From: Sinorhizobium arboris LMG 14919
GTDB taxonomy: Bacteria; Pseudomonadota; Alphaproteobacteria; Rhizobiales; Rhizobiaceae
Assembly (NCBI RefSeq): GCF_000427465.1
Contig: NZ_ATYB01000008.1
Location: 496,001-560,000, forward strand
Direction: 5' to 3'
Length of the DNA stretch: 64,000 nt
Every line of letters begins with the position of its first letter. Positions within the stretch are counted from its first letter, which is position 1. The notes beneath the pieces are model-generated. The model was not told the DNA's origin, searched no databases, and saw only the letters and a program-made list of their open reading frames with translations. Shown piece by piece: positions 42,949-52,535 of the stretch. The position numbers and the translations under genes are program-made.

Positions 42949-43335
42949 CTAAACGAGTCGGATGGCACCGGGGTAGCGGCTGACGACTTCATCGGACGTG
43001 ACGAGCGTGAGGCCCTCGACCATGGACTGCGCGATAAGAAGGCGGTCGAATGGGTCCTTGTGGATAGGGGGAAGTTGATCGAGTGCCACCGCATGGGTAC
43101 TGCCCACCTGCAGTTCCTGATAACCATTGTCCAGCAAGCCTCGACGCAGAAGCCGTGGGTCGGCATCGAAGTCCGTCCGCCCCAGGCCACGCTTGATCGC
43201 GATCTCCCACACGCTCGCCGCACTGAAGTAAAGCTTGTTCCCGGGGTCTTCAATGAGAGCGCGGGCCTCCCTGGACAAGCGGCCGGGTATACCGGCCGCC
43301 CTGAGGAGAATATGCGTGTCCAAGAGAATGTTCAT
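42949..43335 (-). CDS. PIN-domain toxin, VapC-like
   Basis: Predicted ribonuclease toxin of 128 residues. The acidic PIN quartet is visible: Asp6 in ILLDTHILLR, Glu near 44 in SVWEIAIKRG, Asp near 96 in KDPFDRLLIAQ, and Asp near 114 in VTSDEVVSRY. The length fits. Its start overlaps the end of the antitoxin gene by 4 bases. The pair converges with the pump operon, 8 bases apart. Confidence 0.88.
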   Translation of the reverse strand: MNILLDTHILLRAAGIPGRLSREARALIEDPGNKLYFSAASVWEIAIKRGLGRTDFDADPRLLRRGLLDNGYQELQVGSTHAVALDQLPPIHKDPFDRLLIAQSMVEGLTLVTSDEVVSRYPGAIRLV

Positions 43336-43571
43336 GCACCGAAAAGGCCTTCGATCTCGTCGCGGCCCATCCGATCGAAATCGTCGGGCACCGTCAACTG
43401 ACCTGCCATGAAGCCGATCCGCTGCACCTTCGCATCGGAAGGCTGATCGACCGGGATCACCTTCACCATCGGCTTTCCGGCTTTGGCGATAATGAAGGGT
43501 TCGCCCCGCGCCGCCTTTTCAATCAGTCGCGACAAATGGGTCTTCGCTTCGTGAATGTTGACGGTTTGCAC
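43332..43571 (-). CDS. Phd/YefM-type antitoxin, VapB-like
   Basis: Antitoxin of 79 residues that starts at GTG 43569-43571 (MQTVNIHEAKTHLSRLIEKA), the usual N-terminus of this family, with CGAGG 7-8 bases upstream. An ATG at 43586 would add five residues but sits 2 bases from the operator. The N-terminal half binds DNA and dimerises; the acidic tail (VPDDFDRMGRDEIEGLFGA) should wrap the toxin. It is expected to repress its own promoter. Confidence 0.85.
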   Translation of the reverse strand: MQTVNIHEAKTHLSRLIEKAARGEPFIIAKAGKPMVKVIPVDQPSDAKVQRIGFMAGQLTVPDDFDRMGRDEIEGLFGA

Positions 43572-43588
43572 GGGGGGACCTCGCATTC

Positions 43589-43614
43589 GAACTTAGTTCA
43601 CTGAACTTAGTTCA
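43589..43614. promoter_or_regulatory. Tandem operator of the toxin-antitoxin pair
   Basis: GAACTTAGTTCA occurs twice (43589-43600 and 43603-43614), 14 bases apart. Each copy is a near-palindrome (GAACT-t-AGTTC). It lies directly upstream of the antitoxin gene, the place where antitoxin-toxin complexes bind cooperatively. Confidence 0.75.
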
Positions 43615-43656
43615 AACCACCGTCATGTTCAAGGCATTGCGCTGCCTCTTGCTGAT

Positions 43657-44259
43657 TCAACCTTTCAGAAACCGTTCGATGGCAGCGATCTCGTTCGGGC
43701 GGATGTCGTGGCCGCCGGGATGCCATTCGAGTTCCACCGATGCCTTCTGCCCGGCGAAATAATCCCCCAGCGCTCGTGTCATCGGAGGCGGGCAGATCGG
43801 GTCATGTTCGCCCGCGGTCATCAGGATCTTCCGGCCGTCAAGCGCGCGATTGTCCTTCGGACGGAACGGGATCAGCGGGTGCATGAGCACGGCCCGGTCG
43901 AAGACGCCCTCTTCGATCAGGACATTCGCGAGAATGTTGGCGCCATTGGAATAGCCGAGACCGATGATCTCCGACGCATCGTGTACGCCTGCGAGGGCCT
44001 TGACGAAACGCGCCATTTTTTCCGTTGCCCGTGCGAGGTCCGCCATGTCGTAGACGCCTTCGCCGGTCCGCCGGAAGAAGCGGGCCGCCCCATGCTCCGA
44101 AACGTCGCCCCGCGGCGCAACGATAGTGGCTTCCGGCAGGAGCTGCGTTCCGAAGCCGAAAAACTGGTTCTCGTCGCCGCCGGTCCCGTGAAGCACGAAG
44201 AGGATCGGGCTGCCGCGCCGGCCGGTCTTCATTTTGTGGATATAGCCTTGATCCGTCAT
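43657..44259 (-). CDS. Alpha/beta hydrolase (phospholipase/carboxylesterase, MhqD-like)
   Basis: Cytoplasmic esterase of 200 residues. ILFVLHGTGGDENQFFGFGT near 19-38 is the oxyanion region. IIGLGYSNGANILANVLIEE holds the nucleophile Ser near 105. ILMTAGEHDPICPP holds the Asp near 154, and WHPGGHDIRPNEI the His near 185. The pairing with a glyoxalase-fold dioxygenase parallels the mhqED/mhqNOP genes of Bacillus, which detoxify hydroquinones. It is 3 bases downstream of that gene. Confidence 0.85.
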   Translation of the reverse strand: MTDQGYIHKMKTGRRGSPILFVLHGTGGDENQFFGFGTQLLPEATIVAPRGDVSEHGAARFFRRTGEGVYDMADLARATEKMARFVKALAGVHDASEIIGLGYSNGANILANVLIEEGVFDRAVLMHPLIPFRPKDNRALDGRKILMTAGEHDPICPPPMTRALGDYFAGQKASVELEWHPGGHDIRPNEIAAIERFLKG

Positions 44260-44262
44260 CGA

Positions 44263-45204
44263 TTACTCTCCCTGAGTATCCAGCTTCTGCAGATGACTTT
44301 CGAGGATCGGGCGCAGATGCTTGTGCTGCTGTGGCAGCTTCAGCGCCTCGCCCAGATGCGCGACGTCCTCGTCCCGGTCGAAGCCCGGCTCGTTCGTGGC
44401 GATCTCGAAGAGAACGCCGCCCGGCGTGCGGAAATAGATCGCCCAGAAATAATCCCGGTCGATCACCGGCGTCACGTGATAGCCGGTATCCATCAGCGCC
44501 TTGCGCACTTCCAGCTGCTTCTCGCGGTTGTCGACGGCAAACGCGACGTGGTGCACCGAGCCCGCACCCTGCGCGGCGCGGTCGATGTTGGGCAGCGTCT
44601 CCAGATCGACGAGGCTCGCGCCGTTGCCGCCGGGCACGATCAGCCTGGTGACGCCGTCCTTGCGGTCGAGTTCCTCGTAGCCCATGAACTTCAGCAGTTC
44701 CGCCGTCGCGCCCTCGTCGCGTAGCCGCATGGCGACCGAGTGGAAGCCGCGGATGGCGTGATCCTCGGAGATGCCGCCTTCGGTCCAGGGCGTGCGCGGG
44801 TCGTCCTTGACCTCGACCAGAGCGAAGCCGTCGCCGTCCGGACCGGCAAAGTTCAGACGTCTCCCGCCGAAGCTTTCCGTTTGCTTGACACCGCTGACAC
44901 CGAGCGTCGTCAAGCGCTCCTGCCAGAAGCCGAGCGAGCCCTGCGGGACGGAGAAGACGGTCGTCCCCACCTCTCCCGTGCCCGCGCGACCGCGCGGCAT
45001 TCGCGGAAAGGGAAAATAGGTCATCACGGTGCCGGGGGTACCGGTCTCGTCGCCATAGTAGAGATGGTAGACGTCCGGCGAGTCGAAGTTCACCGTCTTC
45101 TTGACGCGGCGCAGGCCGAGCGTGTCGGTGAAGAACCGGTTGTTCGTGCGGGCGTCGTCCGCCATCGACGTTACGTGGTGCAGGCCTTTGATCTGGTCGA
45201 GCAT
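44263..45204 (-). CDS. Ring-cleaving dioxygenase of the glyoxalase fold (MhqO/MhqA-like)
   Basis: Protein of 313 residues with two vicinal-oxygen-chelate domains. Metal ligands fit His9 or His10 in IKGLHHVTSMADD, His near 160 in GFHSVAMRL, His219 in SVHHVAFAVDN, and Glu near 274 in GVLFEIATNEPGFDRDEDV. The C-terminal FEIATNEPGF is typical of MhqA/MhqO hydroquinone dioxygenases. It lies upstream of the hydrolase in a probable two-gene operon; a dyad about 100 bases upstream may be its operator. Confidence 0.87.
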   Translation of the reverse strand: MLDQIKGLHHVTSMADDARTNNRFFTDTLGLRRVKKTVNFDSPDVYHLYYGDETGTPGTVMTYFPFPRMPRGRAGTGEVGTTVFSVPQGSLGFWQERLTTLGVSGVKQTESFGGRRLNFAGPDGDGFALVEVKDDPRTPWTEGGISEDHAIRGFHSVAMRLRDEGATAELLKFMGYEELDRKDGVTRLIVPGGNGASLVDLETLPNIDRAAQGAGSVHHVAFAVDNREKQLEVRKALMDTGYHVTPVIDRDYFWAIYFRTPGGVLFEIATNEPGFDRDEDVAHLGEALKLPQQHKHLRPILESHLQKLDTQGE

Positions 45205-45303
45205 GATCCGCTTCCTTTCTGTCCGCGGCTTTGCGGGATGCGTTTATGCCGATTAGATGCTCCCTCGACGCCGAGAGCGAAAGACTGTTCCGGACGGACG
45301 CAT

Positions 45304-45322
45304 TGTCAACGGAGCGTTGACA
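45304..45322. promoter_or_regulatory. Perfect 19-bp dyad in mhq-dct intergenic region
   Basis: TGTCAACGGAGCGTTGACA has perfect 7-bp arms around 5 bases. It lies 100 bases before the leftward dioxygenase gene and about 150 before the rightward kinase gene. The regulator that binds it is unknown. Confidence 0.55.
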
Positions 45323-45468
45323 CGCACGGAACACCGTTAACAATTTAGCCCCACAGAAGAGGAGCGCCCGCATGGCGGCTTGCCACGCGTCAGGGCGCCA
45401 TCTAGCATCGCCACGGTCGCCCAAACCTGCGGCCAGACCGCGAGCGGGAGGAGGAGCCCGGGCATTCC

Positions 45469-47289
45469 GTGAAATACCGTTTCTTTCTTGCGCTCCTTCT
45501 CGTCCCGGCGGCCGCCGGGTTGATAGCCCTGCAGGGAAACGCCGTCGCCACGCGCAGCTACATGCAGGAGGCCTCGTCGCAGGCGAACACGGCGCTGCGG
45601 CTGGCCGTCGCCGCTCTCAGCGGTCACCTGAACCGCTATCAAGCCCTGCCCGCGCTCATCGCCGATCATGACGACGTCAAGGAACTGGTGACACGTCCGG
45701 GCGACCGGCGGCTGCGCGCCGCCGTCAATTCCTATCTCAAGGAGATCAACGAACTCCTCAAGTCTTCCGACATCTACGTCATCACGCCGGACGGCAACAC
45801 GATAGCGGCCAGCAATTATGATGGACCGACGAGCTTTGTCGGCGAGAATTTCAGTTATCGCCCCTATTTCCAGCACGCTCTCAAGGGCGAGCAGTCCCGC
45901 TTCTACGCGCTGGGCACGACATCGTCGAAGCGGGGCTACTACTTCGGTGCGCCGGTGCGTGTCGGCGGGGACATCCGCGGCGTGATCGTTTTCAAGGTTG
46001 ATATCGAAACCATCGAAGCCTCCTGGCAGGGCGGCGAGTACCGGATTTTCGTCTCCGACCCGGAGGGCATCATCTTCATGAGCGGCAACCCGGAATGGCT
46101 CTATGCCGGAATCCTGCCGCTGACCCCGGAGCGGCTTGCCCGGACCGAAGCCTCCCGGCGCTATGCCGATGCGGCGGTTCGTCAGCTGCCGGTCGTTCGA
46201 AGCGAGTTTTCCGGGCACCGGTTGCTGAGGGTGTCCGACGTCCGCGAACGGGAATATCTGGTCCTCTCGCATTACATGCCCGAGGCGGATTGGACCGTAA
46301 ACGTGCTGACGGATACGGCTTCCGTCCGGACGCAGGCCCTTACCACCGTCGCGGCCGCCATGCTGCTTCTTTGCCTTGCTGCGCTGGCCATCGCGATCGT
46401 CATTCAGCGACGGGCACGCCTCCGGGAACGCATCCTGATGCAGGAGCAGGCGCAGGAGGAACTGGAACGCCGCGTCGAAGAACGCACGGCCGATCTTGCG
46501 CGTGTCAACGCGCAGATCGAAGCGGAGATCGCCGAACGGCGGCTGACCGAACAGCAGCTGCGCCAGACCCAGGCCGATCTCATCCAGGCTGGCAAACTCG
46601 CCGGTCTCGGGCAGATGTCCGCTGCTTTGTCGCACGAGTTCAACCAACCGCTTGCCGCCGCCAAGACCTATGCCGACAGCGCCGCCCTGCTGATCGAACG
46701 CGGCCGCACGGCCGAGGCAAGCGACAATGTCCGGCGGATTTCGGGCCTTATCGATCGTATGGCCTCAATCAGTCGCCACCTGCGCAACTTTGCCCGAAAG
46801 CCCAATGAGAAACTGGGCCCTGTTCGTCTTGACGAAGTCATTCGCGACACGCTCGAGATCGTGGCCGCACGCGTAAAGGCGGCGGGTGCGGAGCTGGACA
46901 TCGACCTCGGCGGGGAACTGACGGTCCGGGCCGGTTCTGTCCGGCTGCAGCAGGTGCTCGTCAACGTCATCTCCAATGCCGCCGACGCCGTCGAGGGACT
47001 TGCCGATCGCAGGCTTTCCGTGCGCGCGTGGCGCGAAAGCGGGAGGGTCGTGCTTACGGTGCGCGATCGCGGCGCGGGCGTCGCGCCGGCTGTCGCGGAA
47101 CGCATCTTCGATCCATTCTACACCACCAAAGGCGTCGGCAGGGGCCTTGGCCTCGGCCTGTCCATTTCCTACAACATCATCAAGGATTTCGGAGGCAGCC
47201 TGACCGTGTCGAACCATCCGGACGGCGGCGCGGTCTTTCGCATCGAGCTGGCCCTTGCCGGGGAAGCCGGGCGGGAGGCCGCCGAATGA
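45469..47289 (+). CDS. DctB-like C4-dicarboxylate-type sensor kinase
   Basis: Membrane kinase of 606 residues, starting at a GTG (45469). Helices lie near 4-24 and 290-311 with a periplasmic double-PAS (dCache) sensor between. The sensor has the DctB block SYRPYFQHALKGEQSRFYAL and GTTSSKRGYYFGAPV near 140-172. A coiled coil (about 320-380) precedes HisKA (ALSHEFNQPLAAAKTYADSA near 386). ATPase boxes are NVISNAADAVEG, VRDRGAGV and GRGLGLGLSISYNII. The ligand may be a dicarboxylate, but no dctA transporter is in this window. The ATGA overlap links it to the regulator. Confidence 0.87.
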   Translation: MKYRFFLALLLVPAAAGLIALQGNAVATRSYMQEASSQANTALRLAVAALSGHLNRYQALPALIADHDDVKELVTRPGDRRLRAAVNSYLKEINELLKSSDIYVITPDGNTIAASNYDGPTSFVGENFSYRPYFQHALKGEQSRFYALGTTSSKRGYYFGAPVRVGGDIRGVIVFKVDIETIEASWQGGEYRIFVSDPEGIIFMSGNPEWLYAGILPLTPERLARTEASRRYADAAVRQLPVVRSEFSGHRLLRVSDVREREYLVLSHYMPEADWTVNVLTDTASVRTQALTTVAAAMLLLCLAALAIAIVIQRRARLRERILMQEQAQEELERRVEERTADLARVNAQIEAEIAERRLTEQQLRQTQADLIQAGKLAGLGQMSAALSHEFNQPLAAAKTYADSAALLIERGRTAEASDNVRRISGLIDRMASISRHLRNFARKPNEKLGPVRLDEVIRDTLEIVAARVKAAGAELDIDLGGELTVRAGSVRLQQVLVNVISNAADAVEGLADRRLSVRAWRESGRVVLTVRDRGAGVAPAVAERIFDPFYTTKGVGRGLGLGLSISYNIIKDFGGSLTVSNHPDGGAVFRIELALAGEAGREAAE

Positions 47290-48626
47290 GCGAAAGCCGC
47301 GTCCTGCTCGTCGACGATGAAGAGGAATTACGCCGTTCCAGCGCTCAGGCGCTGGAACTCGCGGGCTTCCGGGTAGATACGTTCGCCAGCGCCGAGCATG
47401 CGCTCGAACGCATCGCCTTCAGCTTCCACGGTGTCGTCATTAGCGATATCCGCATGCCCGGCATGGACGGAATGACCTTTCTGCAGCGCATCCGGGAGAT
47501 CGATACCGAACTGCCGGTGATCCTGGTCACCGGCCACGGCGACGTGCAGCTCGCGGTCCGGGCGATGCGCGAGGGCGCCTATGACTTCGTTGAAAAGCCC
47601 TTCACGGCCCAGACGCTTGCCGGAACCATCCGCCGGGCGCTCGATTGGCGCGGTCTCGTGCTCGAAAACCGCCGGCTGCGGGCCGTTGCCGGCAAACGCG
47701 ACGACATCGAGCAGCGGCTGCCCGGGCGAAGCCAGGCGATGGTAGACCTGCGCTATCGCATCAGGGCGATCGGCGCCTCCGATGCCGATACGCTGATCAT
47801 CGGCGAAACCGGGGTGGGCAAAGAAGTCGTCGCCCGCGCGCTCCACGATCTGAGTAGCCGCGCGAGCGGGCCGTTCATCGCCATCAACTGTGCGGCTCTT
47901 CCGGAAAATCTGATCGAGAGCGAACTCTTCGGCCACGAACCCGGCGCATTCCCCGGAGCGCTCAGGCCCCGCTACGGCAAATTCGAACACGGCCGCGGCG
48001 GCACCATCCTGCTCGACGAAATCGGCTCAATGCCATTCGATCTTCAGGCAAAGTTCCTTCGCGTGCTGCAGGAGCGGGTCATAACCCGTCTCGGCTCGAA
48101 CGAGACCGTAGCGCTCGACGTTCGCTTCGTCGCCACCAGCAAGGTCGACCTGGAGCGCGAGGTAGCAGCCGGCCGGTTCCGTGCCGACCTGCTTTATCGG
48201 TTGAACGTCGCAACCTTGCGCGTGCCGACGCTTTCGCAGCGCCGCTCCGATATCCCCCTGCTCTTCATGCAGCTCGTCCGCGAATCCGCCGCCCGTTACG
48301 GGCGGGACGATATCGAGATCTCGCCCGTGCTTGCCTCGGAAATGGCCGCACGGGACTGGCCGGGCAATGTGCGCGAGCTGCGCAATGCCGCCGAGCGTCT
48401 GGTCCTCGGCCTCGAGGCCGAACGCGCAGAGGCGCCCGCACCGGTGAACGGCACGCGGCTGGCCGACAAGGTAGCCGCATTCGAAAAGAGCGTCATCGCC
48501 AGCGCGCTCGCCGCCCATGGCGGCGCATTGAAACCGGTCTACGAGTCTCTCGGGATTTCGCGTAAGACGCTTTACGAGAAGATGCAGAAGTTCGGGCTCG
48601 ACAAGAGGACGTTGTCGGAGGAGTGA
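47286..48626 (+). CDS. DctD-like NtrC-family regulator with GAFPGA loop
   Basis: Regulator of 446 residues: receiver (phospho-Asp in GVVISDIRMPGMDG, Lys in FVEKPF), AAA+ domain (Walker A GETGVGKE near 178, Walker B GGTILLDEIGSMP) and a Fis-type helix-turn-helix at the end (ALKPVYESLGISRKTLYEKM). The sigma-54 contact loop reads GHEPGAFPGALRPRYG: Pro223 (CCC at 47952-47954) replaces the Thr of GAFTGA. That Thr is known to be critical for sigma-54 activation in NtrC-type proteins, so either this is a subfamily variant or it no longer activates sigma-54. Confidence 0.9.
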   Translation: MSESRVLLVDDEEELRRSSAQALELAGFRVDTFASAEHALERIAFSFHGVVISDIRMPGMDGMTFLQRIREIDTELPVILVTGHGDVQLAVRAMREGAYDFVEKPFTAQTLAGTIRRALDWRGLVLENRRLRAVAGKRDDIEQRLPGRSQAMVDLRYRIRAIGASDADTLIIGETGVGKEVVARALHDLSSRASGPFIAINCAALPENLIESELFGHEPGAFPGALRPRYGKFEHGRGGTILLDEIGSMPFDLQAKFLRVLQERVITRLGSNETVALDVRFVATSKVDLEREVAAGRFRADLLYRLNVATLRVPTLSQRRSDIPLLFMQLVRESAARYGRDDIEISPVLASEMAARDWPGNVRELRNAAERLVLGLEAERAEAPAPVNGTRLADKVAAFEKSVIASALAAHGGALKPVYESLGISRKTLYEKMQKFGLDKRTLSEE

Positions 48627-48655
48627 TTGAGCTCCGAGGGCCAGGCTGCCCCTCT

Positions 48656-48785
48656 CCTCGGGTTTAACCCGAGGAACTAGCCCTCTCCCCGCGCGCGGGG
48701 AGAGGGGACGTGCCTGAAAAATGCTTGCGATGATGGTAACGAAGTCGGCCCGGCTAGTCCCTTCTCCCCGCCTGCGGGGAGAAGG
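48656..48785. repeat. Three hairpins in a convergent intergenic region
   Basis: Between dctD-like and the opp ATPase: cctcgggtt/aacccgagg (48656-48674, 9-bp arms); a perfect 26-bp palindrome 48681-48706 (ccctctccccgcg and its complement); and 48760-48785 (ccttctccccgc, loop ct, gcggggagaagg). The last two share the ctccccgc..gcggggag core, a type of repeat common in rhizobial intergenic DNA. They may end both convergent transcripts. Confidence 0.8.
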
Positions 48786-48834
48786 TCGCGGCAGCGGGAT
48801 GAGGGGCAATCCGAGGCGAGCGAGATTGGCCGTC

Positions 48835-50436
<1,602 letters not shown>

Positions 50437-50437
50437 G

Positions 50438-51568
50438 TCAGCGGTCCTTCGGGTCGAGCGCATCGCGCAGGCCGTCGCCGACGAAATTCAGCGAGAACAG
50501 CGTCACGACGAAGAAGATGGCGGGGAAGATCAAAAGCCACGGCGCCGATTGGATGTTGTTCGCACCTTCCGAGATCAGCGCGCCCCAGCTCGTAAGCGGT
50601 GCCTGCACGCCCAGTCCGAGGAACGACAGGAAACTCTCGAGCAGGATGACTTTCGGTACGACGACGGTGACGAAGACGATGACCGGACCGATCGTGTTCG
50701 GAATGATGTGCCGGCGGATGATCTGCCAGTCGGTAAGGCCGAGCGCCTGCGCCGCGCCTACGAATTCGCGCCGTTTGAGCGCCAGCGTCTGGCCGCGGAC
50801 GATGCGGGCCATGTCCAGCCATTCGACCGCGCCGATCACCAGGAAAATCAGGATGAAGCTGCGGCCGAAAAAGACGACGAGCACCACGACGAGGAAGACG
50901 AAGGGCAACGAGTAGAGAATCTCAACGAGGCGCATCATGACATTGTCGACGCGCCCGCCGATATAACCGGACGTCGCCCCGTATACGACACCGATACCGA
51001 GCGAGACGAGGCTCGCCAGCAGGCCGACGGCGATGGAGATCTGTCCGCCCAGCATCACGCGGACCAGCAGGTCGCGACCGTTGGTGTCCGTGCCGAACGG
51101 GAAATATTCGCGATCCACCCGGCCTTCGAGCTTCAACCTGCGACCATCGTCCTCGGTCGCCACGACTGCGGTGCCCTCGAATTCGTTGGCCCGGTCGAAA
51201 TAGCGGGTGGCGCGCGGATCGATCGGCTCATCCGACGTAACCGTGGCGGTGAAGCTCTGGCCCTCGACGCTGAATTCCGTAAGCGTGACGCGGGCGCGGG
51301 CCGCTACCGCCTCCATCACGTCCTGAAGCGTGGAGGTATCCGGCCGCGGCTCGAGGCTGGGGCCGATCGTGACATAGGAAGGAAAGACCTGATCGTAGCT
51401 GTGGGGGGAGAAAAGCGGCCCGGCGAAGGAAAAGAGCGCGATGAGCACCAGCATGACGCAGCCTGCCATGGCGGGACGATTGCGGCGAAAACGCAGCGCC
51501 GCAAGCTGGAAGAGGCTTCGGCCCTTGGTTTCAGGCGTCGATACCGGGATCTGAACGATATCAGTCAT
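50438..51568 (-). CDS. oppC: Oligopeptide ABC permease, OppC type
   Basis: Inner-membrane subunit of 376 residues. It has a first helix near 33-54 (PAMAGCVMLVLIALFSFAGP) and an unusually long periplasmic insert of about 100 residues before the five-helix core. The EAA coupling loop is LALKRREFVGAAQALGLTDW near 268. It ends LNFVGDGLRDALDPKDR, the standard OppC/DppC C-terminus. It overlaps oppB by 8 bases. Confidence 0.92.
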   Translation of the reverse strand: MTDIVQIPVSTPETKGRSLFQLAALRFRRNRPAMAGCVMLVLIALFSFAGPLFSPHSYDQVFPSYVTIGPSLEPRPDTSTLQDVMEAVAARARVTLTEFSVEGQSFTATVTSDEPIDPRATRYFDRANEFEGTAVVATEDDGRRLKLEGRVDREYFPFGTDTNGRDLLVRVMLGGQISIAVGLLASLVSLGIGVVYGATSGYIGGRVDNVMMRLVEILYSLPFVFLVVVLVVFFGRSFILIFLVIGAVEWLDMARIVRGQTLALKRREFVGAAQALGLTDWQIIRRHIIPNTIGPVIVFVTVVVPKVILLESFLSFLGLGVQAPLTSWGALISEGANNIQSAPWLLIFPAIFFVVTLFSLNFVGDGLRDALDPKDR

Positions 51569-52484
51569 GGCGAACCCTCGGGTCGAGCAGGCCGTAGAGA
51601 ATATCGACCAGAAGATTGAAGAGGATGACGAAGATGGCGATAAGGATCACCGTACCCATCACCAGCGTGTAGTCGCGATTGATCGCTCCCAGAACGAAGT
51701 AGCGCCCGACGCCCGGAATGGTGAAGATCGTCTCCACCACGGCCGAGCCCGTAAGCAGGGCGGCCGCGCACGGAGCAAGGTAGGAGACGACCGGCAGCAT
51801 GGCACCGCGCATGGCGTGCGTTACGACGACGGCGCGGGACGGCAGGCCATAGGCCTTCGCGGTGCGGATATGGTCCGTGTTCAGCGCCTCGATCATCGAT
51901 CCGCGCGTGAGCCTGGCGAAGACTGCAAGCTGGGGAAGCGCGAGGGCGATCATCGGCAGGATCAGGAAGCGGAGGGACCCGTCGCCCCAACCGCCTGCAG
52001 GCAGCCATGCGAGCATGATCGCAAAGATCAGCGTCAGTACCGGACCGACGACAAAGTTCGGAACGGTGACCCCGATCGTGGACACCGACATGACCGCGAA
52101 ATCCAGGAAGCTGTTCTGCCGCAATGCGGCGATCGTTCCGGTTATGACGCCGCCCACGACCGCCAGTATCAGCGCATAGAAGCCGAGCTCCATCGAATAG
52201 GGCAGGCCCTTGCCGATCAGCTGCGCGACATTGTTGTCGTGGTAGATATAGCTCGGACCGAAATCACCGGTGACCGCATTGCTGAGATAGGTGACGTATT
52301 GGCGCCAGAGCGGCTGATCGAGGTGATAGGTCCTCATCAGGTTCTCCATCGTGGAGGGCGGGAGAGGACGTTCGAGGTTGAAGGGCCCACCAGGGGCAAA
52401 CCGCATCAGGAAGAAGGATATCGTGACGACGATGAACAGCGTCGGCACCGCACTCGCCAGCCGGCGAAGGATGAAGGAGATCAT
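51561..52484 (-). CDS. oppB: Oligopeptide ABC permease, OppB type
   Basis: Inner-membrane subunit of 307 residues, standard for OppB/DppB. N-terminal helix MISFILRRLASAVPTLFIVV, the family block GPFNLERPLPPSTMENL, and the EAA loop HIRTAKAYGLPSRAVVVTHA near 200. The C-terminal signature is TIPGVGRYFVLGAINRDYTL and ILYGLLDPRVRHD. It lies 51 bases after the binding-protein gene. Confidence 0.93.
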   Translation of the reverse strand: MISFILRRLASAVPTLFIVVTISFFLMRFAPGGPFNLERPLPPSTMENLMRTYHLDQPLWRQYVTYLSNAVTGDFGPSYIYHDNNVAQLIGKGLPYSMELGFYALILAVVGGVITGTIAALRQNSFLDFAVMSVSTIGVTVPNFVVGPVLTLIFAIMLAWLPAGGWGDGSLRFLILPMIALALPQLAVFARLTRGSMIEALNTDHIRTAKAYGLPSRAVVVTHAMRGAMLPVVSYLAPCAAALLTGSAVVETIFTIPGVGRYFVLGAINRDYTLVMGTVILIAIFVILFNLLVDILYGLLDPRVRHD

Positions 52485-52535
52485 GGACTTGGCTCCGGAG
52501 ACGACGCGCGGGTGCCCGCGCGTCGTCTCTTTTCG

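Noticed and set aside
43838..45424. 528-codon frame over the mhq-like genes on the same strand
   Set aside because: It is Arg/Gly-rich shadow sequence out of frame with two proteins that have clear catalytic residues.
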